Shown piece by piece: positions 36,498 to 46,328 of a stretch of DNA of 64,000 nucleotides (positions within the stretch are counted from its first letter, which is position 1; each line of letters begins with the position of its first letter). Under the pieces are notes generated by a model. The model had not been told where the DNA came from, did not search any database, and was given only the letters and a program-made list of their open reading frames with translations. The stretch is taken from NCBI GenBank assembly GCA_905250075.1, contig CAJNOP010000002.1, forward strand, positions 3,477,867-3,541,866, in the 5' to 3' direction. Both the position numbers and the translations under genes were made by a program. Source of the DNA: Rotaria sp. Silwood1. Its lineage: Eukaryota > Rotifera > Eurotatoria > Philodinida > Philodinidae.

Positions 36498-36805
36498 TAT
36501 GATATCAAACATTTAACTCAAATCTTAAGAGTAAGTACCTGAGAAAATCAGTCACTATAGGACATTGACGATGGAGTGACATTTNNNNNNNNNNNNNNNN
36601 NNNNNNNNNNNNNNNNNNNNNNNNNNNNNNNNNNNNNNNNNNNNNNNNNNNNNNNNNNNNNNNNNNNNNNNNNNNNNNNNNNNNCTCTTCAAGATGACAC
36701 TCTTAAAAACTAGTTTTCATAGTCTTCTACGATCTGAAAAGTACCGTGTTTGGCTTTTCAAAAATCCTTAATTTGAGTTAAATGTTTAGTATCATAGTAC
36801 TATAT
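36498..36805. mobile_element. Element of the 12187/21267 family, interrupted by the assembly gap
   Basis: The left flank (36498-36530, CTATGATATCAAACATTTAA type) and the inverted right flank (36772-36805, CTATGATACTAAACATTTAA on the minus strand) are inverted copies. CTTCTACGATCTGAAAA at 36722 matches internal motifs of the other copies. The gap of 100 N inside the element suggests the repeat itself broke the assembly, so true length is unknown. Confidence 0.65.
36585..36684. other. Assembly gap of 100 N
   Basis: Exactly 100 unknown bases, a conventional placeholder rather than a measured size. It lies within a repeat with inverted ends. Confidence 0.99.
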
Positions 36806-37062
36806 CTTTGAAAAGAAAATAAATTAATTATGTTTGAATAATAATGATGTAGAGCGCGTTTATAATTCTTTTTTTCATTCAAAGCTTATTTAAGCGCTTT
36901 ATTCACAAATTCACCAAAGTTGCCTCGATACTAATTCACTCATACATTCTCTCTCTCTCTCTGTGTACATATCAAATATTCATTCTCATTTTAATCACAA
37001 ATTTTACCATCAAATATCTTCTGTTTTTCCTCTAATCAATCTATCGTTGTCTTGAAAAAAAA

Positions 37063-37793
37063 ATGGCTCGATCAACCAATAGCAATCAAAACAGTACACA
37101 ACAAGTTCGTGGTCGAATAACTAAAGCAAAAAATGTTGGTCGTACATCGTAAATATTGCTTTATTCTATGACTATATTTATTCTATGAATAATTGATAGA
37201 ATTCAAAAACGATCATCGACAACTCGAAATAGTAATACGAACAACAAACAAACGAATGCACGTAATCGTACTCGTTCTTCTATTCGTGCTATTTCAACAA
37301 CACGTAGTCGTTTGACTACTAATAATCATAAACGGAGTCTATTAGGTAGTAATAACAAGAGTCGTTCATCAATTCGTAATGCACATGCACTAAATAATAG
37401 TGCAGTTCGGCATGGACGTTCAACAAATGCATCACGAGGAACAAGTAGAACAAAGAAGAATACACTATCTGTTGATGCACGAAAGAAAAAGACGAAATGC
37501 ATTACGGGTCGTTTAAATAACAAGAAAAAAACTACAGTACGTGGCAAGAATAATAACAATAATAATCGACAACGACGACAATTAGGACGTGATCAACAAA
37601 GTAAAATAGAAAATAATTTTGTTTTTGTTGAAAACGATACATTTTAATTGATATTCATTATTTTATTTATCCTTTTGTAGAGAAAAAGAAAAGAACAACA
37701 AGTGTTTCATCTTTAATATCGGCAACACCATCAAGTTTAGTCCGACCTGATGATGATTTTCATTGTGAATCAAATTTTGGAACGAATGAATAA
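37063..37793 (+). CDS. Small very basic Arg/Lys/Ser/Asn-rich protein, probably nuclear
   Basis: Three exons: ATG at 37063 to the donor at about 37149; a middle exon from 37200 to about 37600 ending CAACAAA|GTAAAATAG; and a last exon from 37681 to TAA at 37791. Both junctions are in phase. The product of about 200 residues is low complexity: RS, TTR, KKK and NNNNNN runs with several potential nuclear localisation signals (DARKKKTK, NNKKKTTVR). It ends SLVRPDDDFHCESNFGTNE. No known domain is recognised. Composition suggests binding to RNA, DNA or chromatin, but this is inference. Reading through the second donor instead would give a protein ending at 37647. Confidence 0.6.
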
Positions 37794-40486
37794 ATGAATC
37801 AATCAAATATACCGATTTAATAACTCGATTTTTGTCGATGTCGATTTTAAACACTTGTTTTTCGTCTTATTTTTCTTTGTTTCTTTTTTTTGTGATCGAT
37901 AGCCATTTACATTTATTTGAATTAAAATATAAAAACTTATAAAATTATCTCATTAGTAAATCATTATTTTGTATAATTAATGTGAGATCTGGAAAAAAAA
38001 ATAGACAGATAAACATGTTGCAATTCAGATTCGAATAACTTGGACGTAGTGAACTCTGTCTAATTTTTTATAGATAATTTCTATTATAACATCTGAGTAT
38101 TGATTTTTTACCAATTTGATATGATCGACAGATATCACAAACCTGTTAGAATCATCATTGTAGTGTCTTGCACGGGTATGACCCGAACTAATCAAAATCC
38201 AGTATATACTTTGACCATCATGGTACGATTTTCTAACTTTGATTTAATACGGAAAAATATACTGTTCAGTTTCTTACATAAACAGCAACAAAAAAAAACG
38301 AGAACATTTCAAATTCTACAAAAAGAAGCAATTCACTCGGTGTCTTTCTGCTTCTAAAATCTGATCGATTGGTGTCAAACGCCATAAATCTGAATACTTA
38401 TACGAATGCTTTTCCTCTCATGACAATACATCTTCACCTTTTCAATAATTCATTTTTTTCTTTGCTATGTATTCAGTTACTTCACATCATATGGTTAATT
38501 ATCAGTTTGTAGACGAATTTTCCTTAAAAATGAATTCTTTTAGTAGAACAATATTGCTTTCTACTTTTATAGCCTTTTCTCAAGTAGTATATTGCTCAAT
38601 CACGAGTGAATCAATTTTCACTCATTTAGTAACGGACACTAGTTTCGAACAGTTATATTTTTAAATTGTCTTCAAGACGATAATAGTTAGCAAGAATCTA
38701 GCAATATTGCTTGAATGAAATTCTGTAGCAAAATCAAGAACTCCAACACTAGTTAGTTTTTCCTGAGTAAAATGATTTGGCAATTTTACTTTTCTGCTTA
38801 TCTTCATCTGAGCAGTTTTGTTTTTCATATTCTTGCTAGCTATTACGATCGATAAAACATTCTTAAATTTATTCATTGTTTAAAAAACAAGTTGATCTTT
38901 TGACTGGCATAATAATTGATGAATGAAAAACTTGATTTATAGATTTCTGAAATTATTTAAAAAGCACTGAAATCTGTTTGTCTGTAATCCATTCATTGAT
39001 GTTTATTTCGCTTCCGATTGTTTATTTGACATCAACGATTGTTGATTTTATTTGTTTGTTTTAAACATAATTCAAATTTTCCGTTCCAATGATATAAGAA
39101 GACTAATTGGTTACGAGTACCTTTTTTTCTTTCTATTAAACTAAGATTTTAGTCATTTATCACTGTCATTTTAAGTTTTATGAGAAAAAAATTCACTTGT
39201 ATTGCCTGCAGTTATTTGAGTTTTTTTTTCTCTTATATTTGAAACTGAGAATAAGTAATGGCTGTCGCGTATAGATCATGTCAAAAAGACACACATTCTC
39301 TTTTTTTTATACTCTTCAAGTCATTGTCAATGACCATCCGTGTGGAAATATAGAAACAATGTTTTCCACTTTGCATTGCCTTCAGGCTTTACTTCTGGTT
39401 GAGTAACTAGACTGCCTAGTCTTCTTCTTCGTCTTTTTTTATCCTTTTTTCTTTTTTTCTTATTCCTCATTGGTTTGAGTCAAAAAGTGTCTTGCCTTTC
39501 TAACAAATCATGGAACGAGGAATGGCAAATATATGCACACATTATGTTAACGATGGCAAGTGAAAAAAAATGAGCGACAAGAAGGAAAAAAAGTAACCAA
39601 CTGAACATTTTTCTTATTATTTATTCATTAATATCAATGCATGTTTGCAATGTAATATGAAACGACTTCACAAAAAAAAAAACGAAGTGCATGTCACAAA
39701 CTCAGCATTATTGTTTCAAATAGAATTGCTCGAATGACTAAACAGTTAGATATATATATATATGTGATGACGATGATGATGATGAGAGAAACAAACTCAT
39801 TGTAGCAAATGGATCCTCAATTATCGATCTCTTCTCTCAGACTGTTCACATTTTTCATTCGTACTAGATGAATAATAAATAATTTACCTGGAATAACATT
39901 GTCGTGATGCTTTCAAAGAATAAAAAAAAGAAATTCGAGAATCAGTTATTTTACTAATGTACTGTGCGTGTCTACACATCTATCAAAAAGATAACAAATC
40001 GTCATAAAGTGTCTAATCTCTTTGATAATATTCTATGAGCAAAAAAAAAAAAGAAAAAGAAAAACATATGTTAGTGAATGATCAATGAAAAACAAACTAA
40101 ACGAAAATGTGTTTTCTCTAACTACATTTGATGGTTAAAAAATCTAAAATACAAAGAAAATATGTAAATGGAAGAGATAGTTTTCTTTTTGTCCTCACAC
40201 TTACTAAATTGTTACTGAAAAGGAGAGAAAACAAAAGAGACGGCAAGAGCAAAAGGCATAAAAAAGAGAAAAAAAAAGGAGAAAAAGAAAGTAGTGATAA
40301 GAAGAAGCAGAAGATCATTTGAAACGGAAAAGCTAGTGAGACACGCACACATCCATTCGATCTAGTCTCAATCTCTCTAGTCAAGTGTTTAAAAGTAATT
40401 TTTTCTGGAGGCTATCGACGTATTTTCTTTTTTGTTTATAACTACAAAAGACAAAACAAAAATATATCTATATATTCTAAACGATT
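37794..40486. other. Intergenic, mostly empty
   Basis: About 2.7 kb upstream of the nuclear receptor gene. It contains a GAT microsatellite (39768-39786), a TATA run (39750-39761) and poly(A)/poly(T) tracts. One weak short ORF with a signal-like start is listed separately. The purine-rich frame at 40128-40322 and its antisense partner look like composition artefacts. Confidence 0.4.
38530..38664 (+). CDS. Weak candidate: 44-residue secreted peptide
   Basis: A single short frame starts MNSFSRTILLSTFIAFSQVV and continues YCSITSES..., with a plausible signal-peptidase site. It ends at TAA 38662-38664. A pyrimidine-rich acceptor-like stretch (TTTTTTCTTTGCTATGTATTCAG) ends about 53 nt upstream. 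The mature part of about 22 residues has no recognisable motif. Given its length, chance is a serious alternative. Confidence 0.2.
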   Translation: MNSFSRTILLSTFIAFSQVVYCSITSESIFTHLVTDTSFEQLYF

Positions 40487-42422
40487 ATGCCAGGTAAGAC
40501 TTAATGTTGAGATTTCGAAAAAAATAATAAAAAGTCAATTATCAATTTTCAATTTGTTAATTGATCTTATAGAAAAGAACTAAATTGTTTCTTTATGACT
40601 CATAGGTGAACGTTTGTTGAATGTTTTATGTGCTGTATGTGGTGATCGATCATCTGGAAAACATTATGGTATCTACAGTTGTGATGGTAATATAAAAAAT
40701 TGTAGTTTTGTTTTGTATTCAAATAATCATAATAATGAAACAATCGCTAATCTTTTCAGTCATGTATCTACGATTTTGAAAAACAGTACTGATCACAGTC
40801 ATGCAAAAGTGTTTTTTGGAATCTATTAGAGGTCACATCGGCTAGTTTTTGAGCATTTTTTCCAGATAGGATATTCAAAATAAAGATTTGTTTGATAATC
40901 TAAGAATATTGAATAATTTGATAATCTAAGAATATTGAATAATTTGATAATCTAAGAATATTGAATAATTTGATAAATCTTTACTTTTTTGTACAACAAT
41001 GTTATAAGTTTTATGAAGAAAGTTGAACATTATTTATGTAAAGAAAAAAAAAAAGTTTAAGAAATTATAGAGAAATTTTATTCAAAGCAGTTTATTGTGC
41101 TAATGAAATGTAATCATTTAGCTAAGAAAGCTAACCAATCATATTTCGTTTCATTGTACATTAAAATATTCATTTTTAATTATATAATAATTTAGGTTGT
41201 TCAGGTTTTTTTAAACGAAGTATTCATCGACATCGTCATTATGTATGTAAAGCTCAAGGTGAATTGAAAGATAAATGTCCTGTTGATAAGACTCATCGAA
41301 ATCAATGTCGATCATGTCGATTAGCTCGATGTTTTTTAGTCAATATGAATAAAGACGGTAGTTAGACTAGATAATTTTACTCGATAACAAAAAAAAATTC
41401 TTTGTTTTTCTAGCAGTACAACATGAACGTGGACCACGTAAAGCAAAACAGAAAATTCTCAGTGTTTCCAATATGATTTTACCGAGTTCAACTGGATCAA
41501 CAGCACCGCCTGTTGCTTGTTCATCATCTCCAACAATAGCAAATGTTTCCACTACATCAATATCAAATCATTTTAATCGAAAACCTAAACTTCTTCCAAC
41601 ACAACAACAACAACTATCTTGTTTATCAACAATTGACCATTATAATCCATTCCCAACAATCATTAATCAAGTAATCAAAAAAAAAAAACGTAAATTTATT
41701 TATAGAGTAATCATATTCTTCATTTTAATAGATAACATTATATGAAGCAGCAGCACGTCTTTTATTTACTATAACAAATTGGTTAGAAACAGTACCTTCA
41801 TTTAAAATTCTTCCTACTGATGATCAAGTATACTATTTGGTTAAAATAATCGAATATTTTAGTCTTTTTTTTTCATGTTATTTCAGCGTTCACTTCTTGA
41901 AGATAATTGGCATTATCTTCTTATGATTAATTTAAGTCAATGGATGGTACCTATAATGGCTATTCAATTAACAAACAATACTGTTACACAAACAGATCAA
42001 ATAGAAATACAACGTATATGTGATTGTATTTATAAATTACGATCACTTGCATTAGATGCTTATGAATATACTTATGTCAAAACTCTTTCACTTTATCAAT
42101 CTTCAGGTAGATCTTAAATACAATTAAAATATAAATCAGTTAGAATTGTCTTATGTTTATAGCTAAACCTTTAATTAATCAAAATCATATTGATGCTTGT
42201 CAAGAACATGTTCTTTTTGTATTACGTACAAGTTTAATGTCTCATTCAGCAACAACATATTCAATAAAATTTAGTCAACTTATTGGTATAATTCAAATGA
42301 TGAATCAAATATCAGCAAATAATGTACAACGTATTTTATTTCCAAGTATAACACATGATGTACCAGTTGGTAAAATTCTTTGGGAACTTTATCGATCAAA
42401 ATCAAGTGAAACAGCATTATAA
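40487..42422 (+). CDS. Nuclear receptor of the NR2E (tailless/dissatisfaction) group
   Basis: Exon 1 is only seven bases (ATG CCA G at 40487), followed by exons from about 40605, 41194, 41415, 41733, 41887 and 42163, to TAA at 42420. The DNA-binding domain reads [20 protein letters not shown], then [12 protein letters not shown]; the P-box [11 protein letters not shown] is typical of NR2E. It continues with [20 protein letters not shown] and [17 protein letters not shown]. The [19 protein letters not shown] and LARCF details resemble insect dissatisfaction more than vertebrate TLX, from memory. After a Ser/Thr/Gln-rich hinge comes a ligand-binding domain ([19 protein letters not shown]... [21 protein letters not shown]) ending [20 protein letters not shown], an atypical AF-2 region. 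The group represses transcription in neural development. An intron holds a 26-bp tandem repeat. Confidence 0.92.
40891..40976 (+). repeat. 26-bp tandem repeat, 3.3 copies, in nuclear receptor intron
   Basis: The unit TTTGATAATCTAAGAATATT plus GAATAA repeats without visible mismatches at 40891, 40917 and 40943, then breaks off after TTTGATAA. Perfect identity suggests recent expansion. Confidence 0.9.
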
Positions 42423-43207
42423 AAAGTCATTATTATTTAAATAAAACTTTCATGTTTAATTCTAGTCATTGTTTTTTTTTTTCTTTCCCTTTCCTTCATT
42501 TTTTTCTCAAATATAAATAAATATAACACAGAATTTTTTCAACGATATTTTTTATTCTTCAATAATTAAATATACGTATTTGAATTTCTATAAAATTCAA
42601 TTCACGCGATCAATTTGATTTAAGTTCAATAATATGAAAAAGAAAAAAATGTTAAACAAGCTCCTTAACAACTTGAATGATTATCTTGTCACATCCTAAT
42701 GCTAAGCAAAACAAAATTGTGTATCTGTTTGATTAATATCATACACATTTTTGAATATTTTGCGAAAATCATTGGCTTCAAAATGGTGGATGGATGTAGG
42801 TACGTTGAGAGAAGAAAAGCACATTCACATTCACACACCAACCTACGATACAATAAGTTTTCAAGTTTTCTTCTGCTATGTAAATATGCAGTTAGATAAG
42901 GGATTATGTAGAACTAATTTCATGCCACATAAAGTCAGATTTTGAGTTCAATAACTTTTAGTTAAAATAACAGAGAAAATGAACCAAATTAAATTTTCTT
43001 ATAGATTTCAGTTTGGAGTTGTTCCAAACATCTGTTTATATAACAGAAAGTTTGAATTCAAAATAACTTATGAACACATATTTTGAAAATCTATTGTTTC
43101 TCCTACTAAATAATCAAAACAGAAAGGAGTATTTTGTTGTAAGTCTTTACCATAGAAGCCATACTGAAATAAACACCTTCCTCAGAAACAATTGTATAAA
43201 GCACCTT

Positions 43208-43271
43208 CCAAGCAGACAAACTTTTGAGAAAACGCATTTAAACGTGTTTTCTCAAAAGTTTGTCTGCTTGG
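43208..43271. repeat. 64-bp near-perfect palindrome
   Basis: Arms 43208-43233 and 43246-43271 are perfect inverted copies (outer end CCAAGCAGACAAACTTTTGA), and the 12-base centre is itself nearly palindromic. It may be two joined transposon termini or a cruciform/hairpin site. Confidence 0.85.
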
Positions 43272-44259
43272 GTAATAGCTTCGGTGCAAGAAAGTACTCA
43301 GCACTTATGTCAAGGAAAATCTCAGTATTCTTCGAGAAAAGATTTCCAATGTTTTGCTATTGTCGAATGTCATCACGAAACTTTTCTACTCATTTTAGGC
43401 AGTTGCAATCTACAAAATCAGGATATAATTAGATATTCAACATAATTCCTCAGCACCGTTGATCACCGAGTATTATTCAATACATTATCAAAACTTTTCT
43501 TGCTTTGTAATGTAGATATTAAACATATGAGATCAATTTTTAAATAAAATCTTATCAGGAACCTTTCCATCTATTGAAGGACAAACGTGAAATGTGAATA
43601 TAAAAAGTTCACTGACGAAATATTGTTGTTCCGAACCTTCGTTTTCGACATATCAAAATTTTACTGGATATTTCAGCAGAAAAACATGTCACCCCCATCA
43701 GATCATCTAGAAAGTATAATCTCGACTTAAAACTTTGCAGGAACCAAGTTCTTAATGAGATTAATTAATATAGAAAGCTTGAAATAATCAATATCTCAGG
43801 ACGAAAAAAAAAACCTAGAAAATTACAAGTTGTCCATAGAATTAATCTTACGTTCATGCAAAATTTGAATTCGAAAGTCGACTTTTTATGTAACATGAGT
43901 TGAACTGCAGGTTCCTGTTGAAAAAACAAGGAAGGTTCGAAAATCAAAATCATTCTAACGCTTTCTATTACTTATCCAATGCACATTGTCTCATTCGAAA
44001 AAAATATCGTTGCTTCAAATTGAATTTTTGTTCGCTCTATTTTGATTGATATTGTCTATTTTCCAAAAGATTTCAACAATATTTTTTCAATTTCGAATTC
44101 ATTTATTTCTGAAACTTCTTATAAATAAGAGTGTAACAATTAGTGTGGAATCAAATAAACAATATATTTAGAAAGATGTGCATGCAAAAGAATGGTTAAT
44201 TTAATTATATCTCGAAAACAGTAAATCCTTTCGTACACGCTTTAGTAAGAGAAAGACTC

Positions 44260-44640
44260 TTGATTCTTATTTTTCTTCATTTGGTTAAAAGAAAAGAAAG
44301 CTTTAGATATTCAAACATTGATGATGGTACTGATAATGAAAATGCTATTTTACAATCATTAGATTCATATGCATTCGTCACTAGTGATGAACACCCTGCA
44401 ACTTTTCAGATGACGTTGTCTCAAACTATTACCGTTGAAAACGAACAAAACACACAATTTAAAGAAAAGACAATTAGTGAAATATGTCTTGATATTATTG
44501 ATATTACTCATTCATGTCAAGATCTACCGACTCAACCGAACCTTATTTCTTATCTAAGAAATTATGAAAATCGATCACTAATGGCAAGTTGGGTTTTAGG
44601 GACGATAATGGCTAGATTACTCAAGTCAAAAAGGTCGTAG
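44260..44640 (+). other. Orphan open frame of 126 codons
   Basis: A frame open for 380 bp in DNA where stops are frequent. The translation is compositionally balanced (for example ISEICLDIIDITHSCQDLPT then NYENRSLMASWVLGTIMAR) and looks coding. There is no splice context, no recognised domain, and nearby downstream frames (44734-44970) are broken. It sits just left of a decayed Tc1/mariner element. It could be a gene remnant, an exon of an unrecognised gene or transposon cargo. Confidence 0.3.
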
Positions 44641-45030
44641 CTACTGTTATTATTGCTGTCGTTTCAATGTACCAATATTATTAATAAATAAAAAGCCTCA
44701 AATTGATGCATCTATCAATAATAGATTTCAACATTGCAAAAAGTTCTTGATAAATCGAAAGATTTTAATCAACATTTAAAAAGTTACGGTCATATTTTAG
44801 CAGCAAGCATAATCACAACGCAATGGTATACATATGTTGGGCAAAGGTGGAATGGAACAGATACGTCGAAACCAAGAGCGACTGACAAAAATTGTATCAA
44901 CATTAGACTCAGCAGGATGAATAACTTGGCCTGGAGATTTTTTTGCTATCGTCTAAGGCTCAATTGCTGAAATTGGGGTTTGTATAGATTGAAAGAGAAG
45001 ATTTTGTCCTACTGATTGTTCCTATTACTA

Positions 45031-45903
45031 CAGTACCCGCCATAAGTGTATGCGCGTTCTTTTCGTTGTTCAACAGTGATCTTTCTTTGATCTTTTCGCT
45101 TTGTTTGAATGGACTAGTCACACTCATCATCCGATATAAATAGAAACATTTATATTCATTCTGTGATCACTTTATAACTTATTAGAAAAAGAACCTTTTT
45201 TTTAAAGAAAAGACGAGAAACTATCTTTCTATAAAGACAGAGCTATTCCCAACATATGTCAAATGGTGATATTTCACGGTATCTATACGAATCAGTGAGT
45301 AATTGTAAAATGTAGGCTTAAAAGGTATGAAATAGCTGGTGACGTATACGTTGCACAAAAATCCGGTCTATACTGGAAAAACAATTCGCAACGATTCAAT
45401 CCATCGTAGCTCGACGTTCAATCGAATCTGTCGGTCAAATTGCATTTAGATTATCACAGAGAGATATAAAAATTCGTAAAACCACATTAAGAAAAAGATT
45501 TAAAGAGACTGGTGTACATTTAATGAAACCGACTTCAAAACCGTTGCTAACAAGTGACGACGTTTTAAAAAAGACTCCAGCAGGATATAAAACTCAAAGA
45601 CTACTCCAAGTGAAAATGTCTAGGCATTAATGAAGCTCAGAATAAACAAAGAACCGTATATATCGACCAATGATTTCATGGAAAGAATAAAACAAAGAAT
45701 GGAGAAACTTAGCTAATGAATTTGCTGAAAATTAGGCGCTTGTATAGAAAATAGAGTAGCATGGTTAATTGAAAGAAAAAGCTATTATATTAATTATGAA
45801 GATGATGCACATATAATGTAGATTTCATAAATAAAATATAACCAAATAACTCATCCTTTGTTTTGCTCATTTTTTCAATCGCAGCCACTTATGGCGAGTA
45901 CTA
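45031..45903 (+). mobile_element. Decayed Tc1/mariner-type element
   Basis: The left end reads CAGTACCCGCCATAAGTG preceded by TA; the right end is the inverted approximate copy (CACTTATGGCGAGTACTA) followed by TA. TA duplications and CAGT..CC.CCATAAGT termini are typical of Tc1-like elements. The body contains a transposase-like fragment. At about 0.87 kb it is shorter than complete members (about 1.3-1.7 kb), so it has internal deletions. Confidence 0.75.
45361..45630 (+). pseudogene. Tc1-like transposase fragment
   Basis: The frame reads QSIVARRSIESVGQIAFRLS, then the recognition-helix-like KIRKTTLRKRFKETGVHLM, then KPTSKPLLTSDDVLKK before a TAA at 45628. This matches the HTH_Tc3/Tc1 DNA-binding region, where the second helix-turn-helix is followed by KPLLT. 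No catalytic DDE part is preserved downstream, so it is a relic. Confidence 0.65.
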
Positions 45904-46328
45904 TACTTGAAATCTAGTGGGAATTGACGTCAGAATCTGGCTTTCAAATCTTGACTAGGAACTTAACTGACTCGTCAATTGATAATTTCGGATATTTTCA
46001 CTTGAATAGTAAAAATCCCAGGTCCTTATGTCACGCTGGCAGTAGAAAAAAGAATCAATGGTATTATTTCTATTCAGTATATCAAATACTACAATAAAGT
46101 TCACTTTATCTTGTCATACTAAAGCCAAAACTTTTTAGTTAATCTATATTGAAAACCTTCCGCTTGCGTCATCTTACGAAGCCACTTTATTTTATACATA
46201 GAGAACAAATCGTATTATTTTCTAGTATCCATTACATCCATCTATTAGTAGAATATACTTTTCCTTCTTCGATAACTATTTGTTTTTCTTTTGTTTACAC
46301 AAGCAAGTACTTGTTTGAAATAGTTTAC
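45904..46328. other. Upstream region of UMPS
   Basis: AT-rich 5' flank. In-frame codons run upstream of the chosen UMPS start back to 46149, but their translation does not resemble any UMPS N-terminus. GAAATAG ends 6 nt before the start codon and is a weak acceptor candidate. Confidence 0.4.

Larger units (their letters stand above)
42423..45030. other. Intergenic with palindrome and orphan frames
   Basis: About 2.6 kb after the nuclear receptor gene. AATAAA at about 42439 could be its poly(A) signal. It includes a long palindrome (43208-43271) and a 126-codon orphan frame (44260-44640), listed separately. A 120-codon frame at 43070-43432 runs through the palindrome and has no recognisable domain. 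Confidence 0.4.

Noticed and set aside
40118..40384. Overlapping sense and antisense frames upstream of the nuclear receptor
   Set aside because: Purine-rich on one strand and Phe/Leu/Ser-rich on the other, typical of biased composition rather than coding.
42699..43070. Possible two-exon small peptide (hydrophobic start, donor TGTAG|GTACGT near 42797, acceptor CTTATAG near 43003)
   Set aside because: The phase fits, but the product has a poor signal sequence, no convincing mature part and no upstream context. Chance is the better explanation.
43070..43432. 120-codon frame spanning the palindrome
   Set aside because: The palindrome is translated in the middle, composition is unremarkable and an overlapping frame of similar quality exists. 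No domain was seen.
46149..46328. Upstream in-frame extension of UMPS
   Set aside because: The extra 60 residues are hydrophobic and unlike any UMPS N-terminus, while [20 protein letters not shown] aligns at the proper start.
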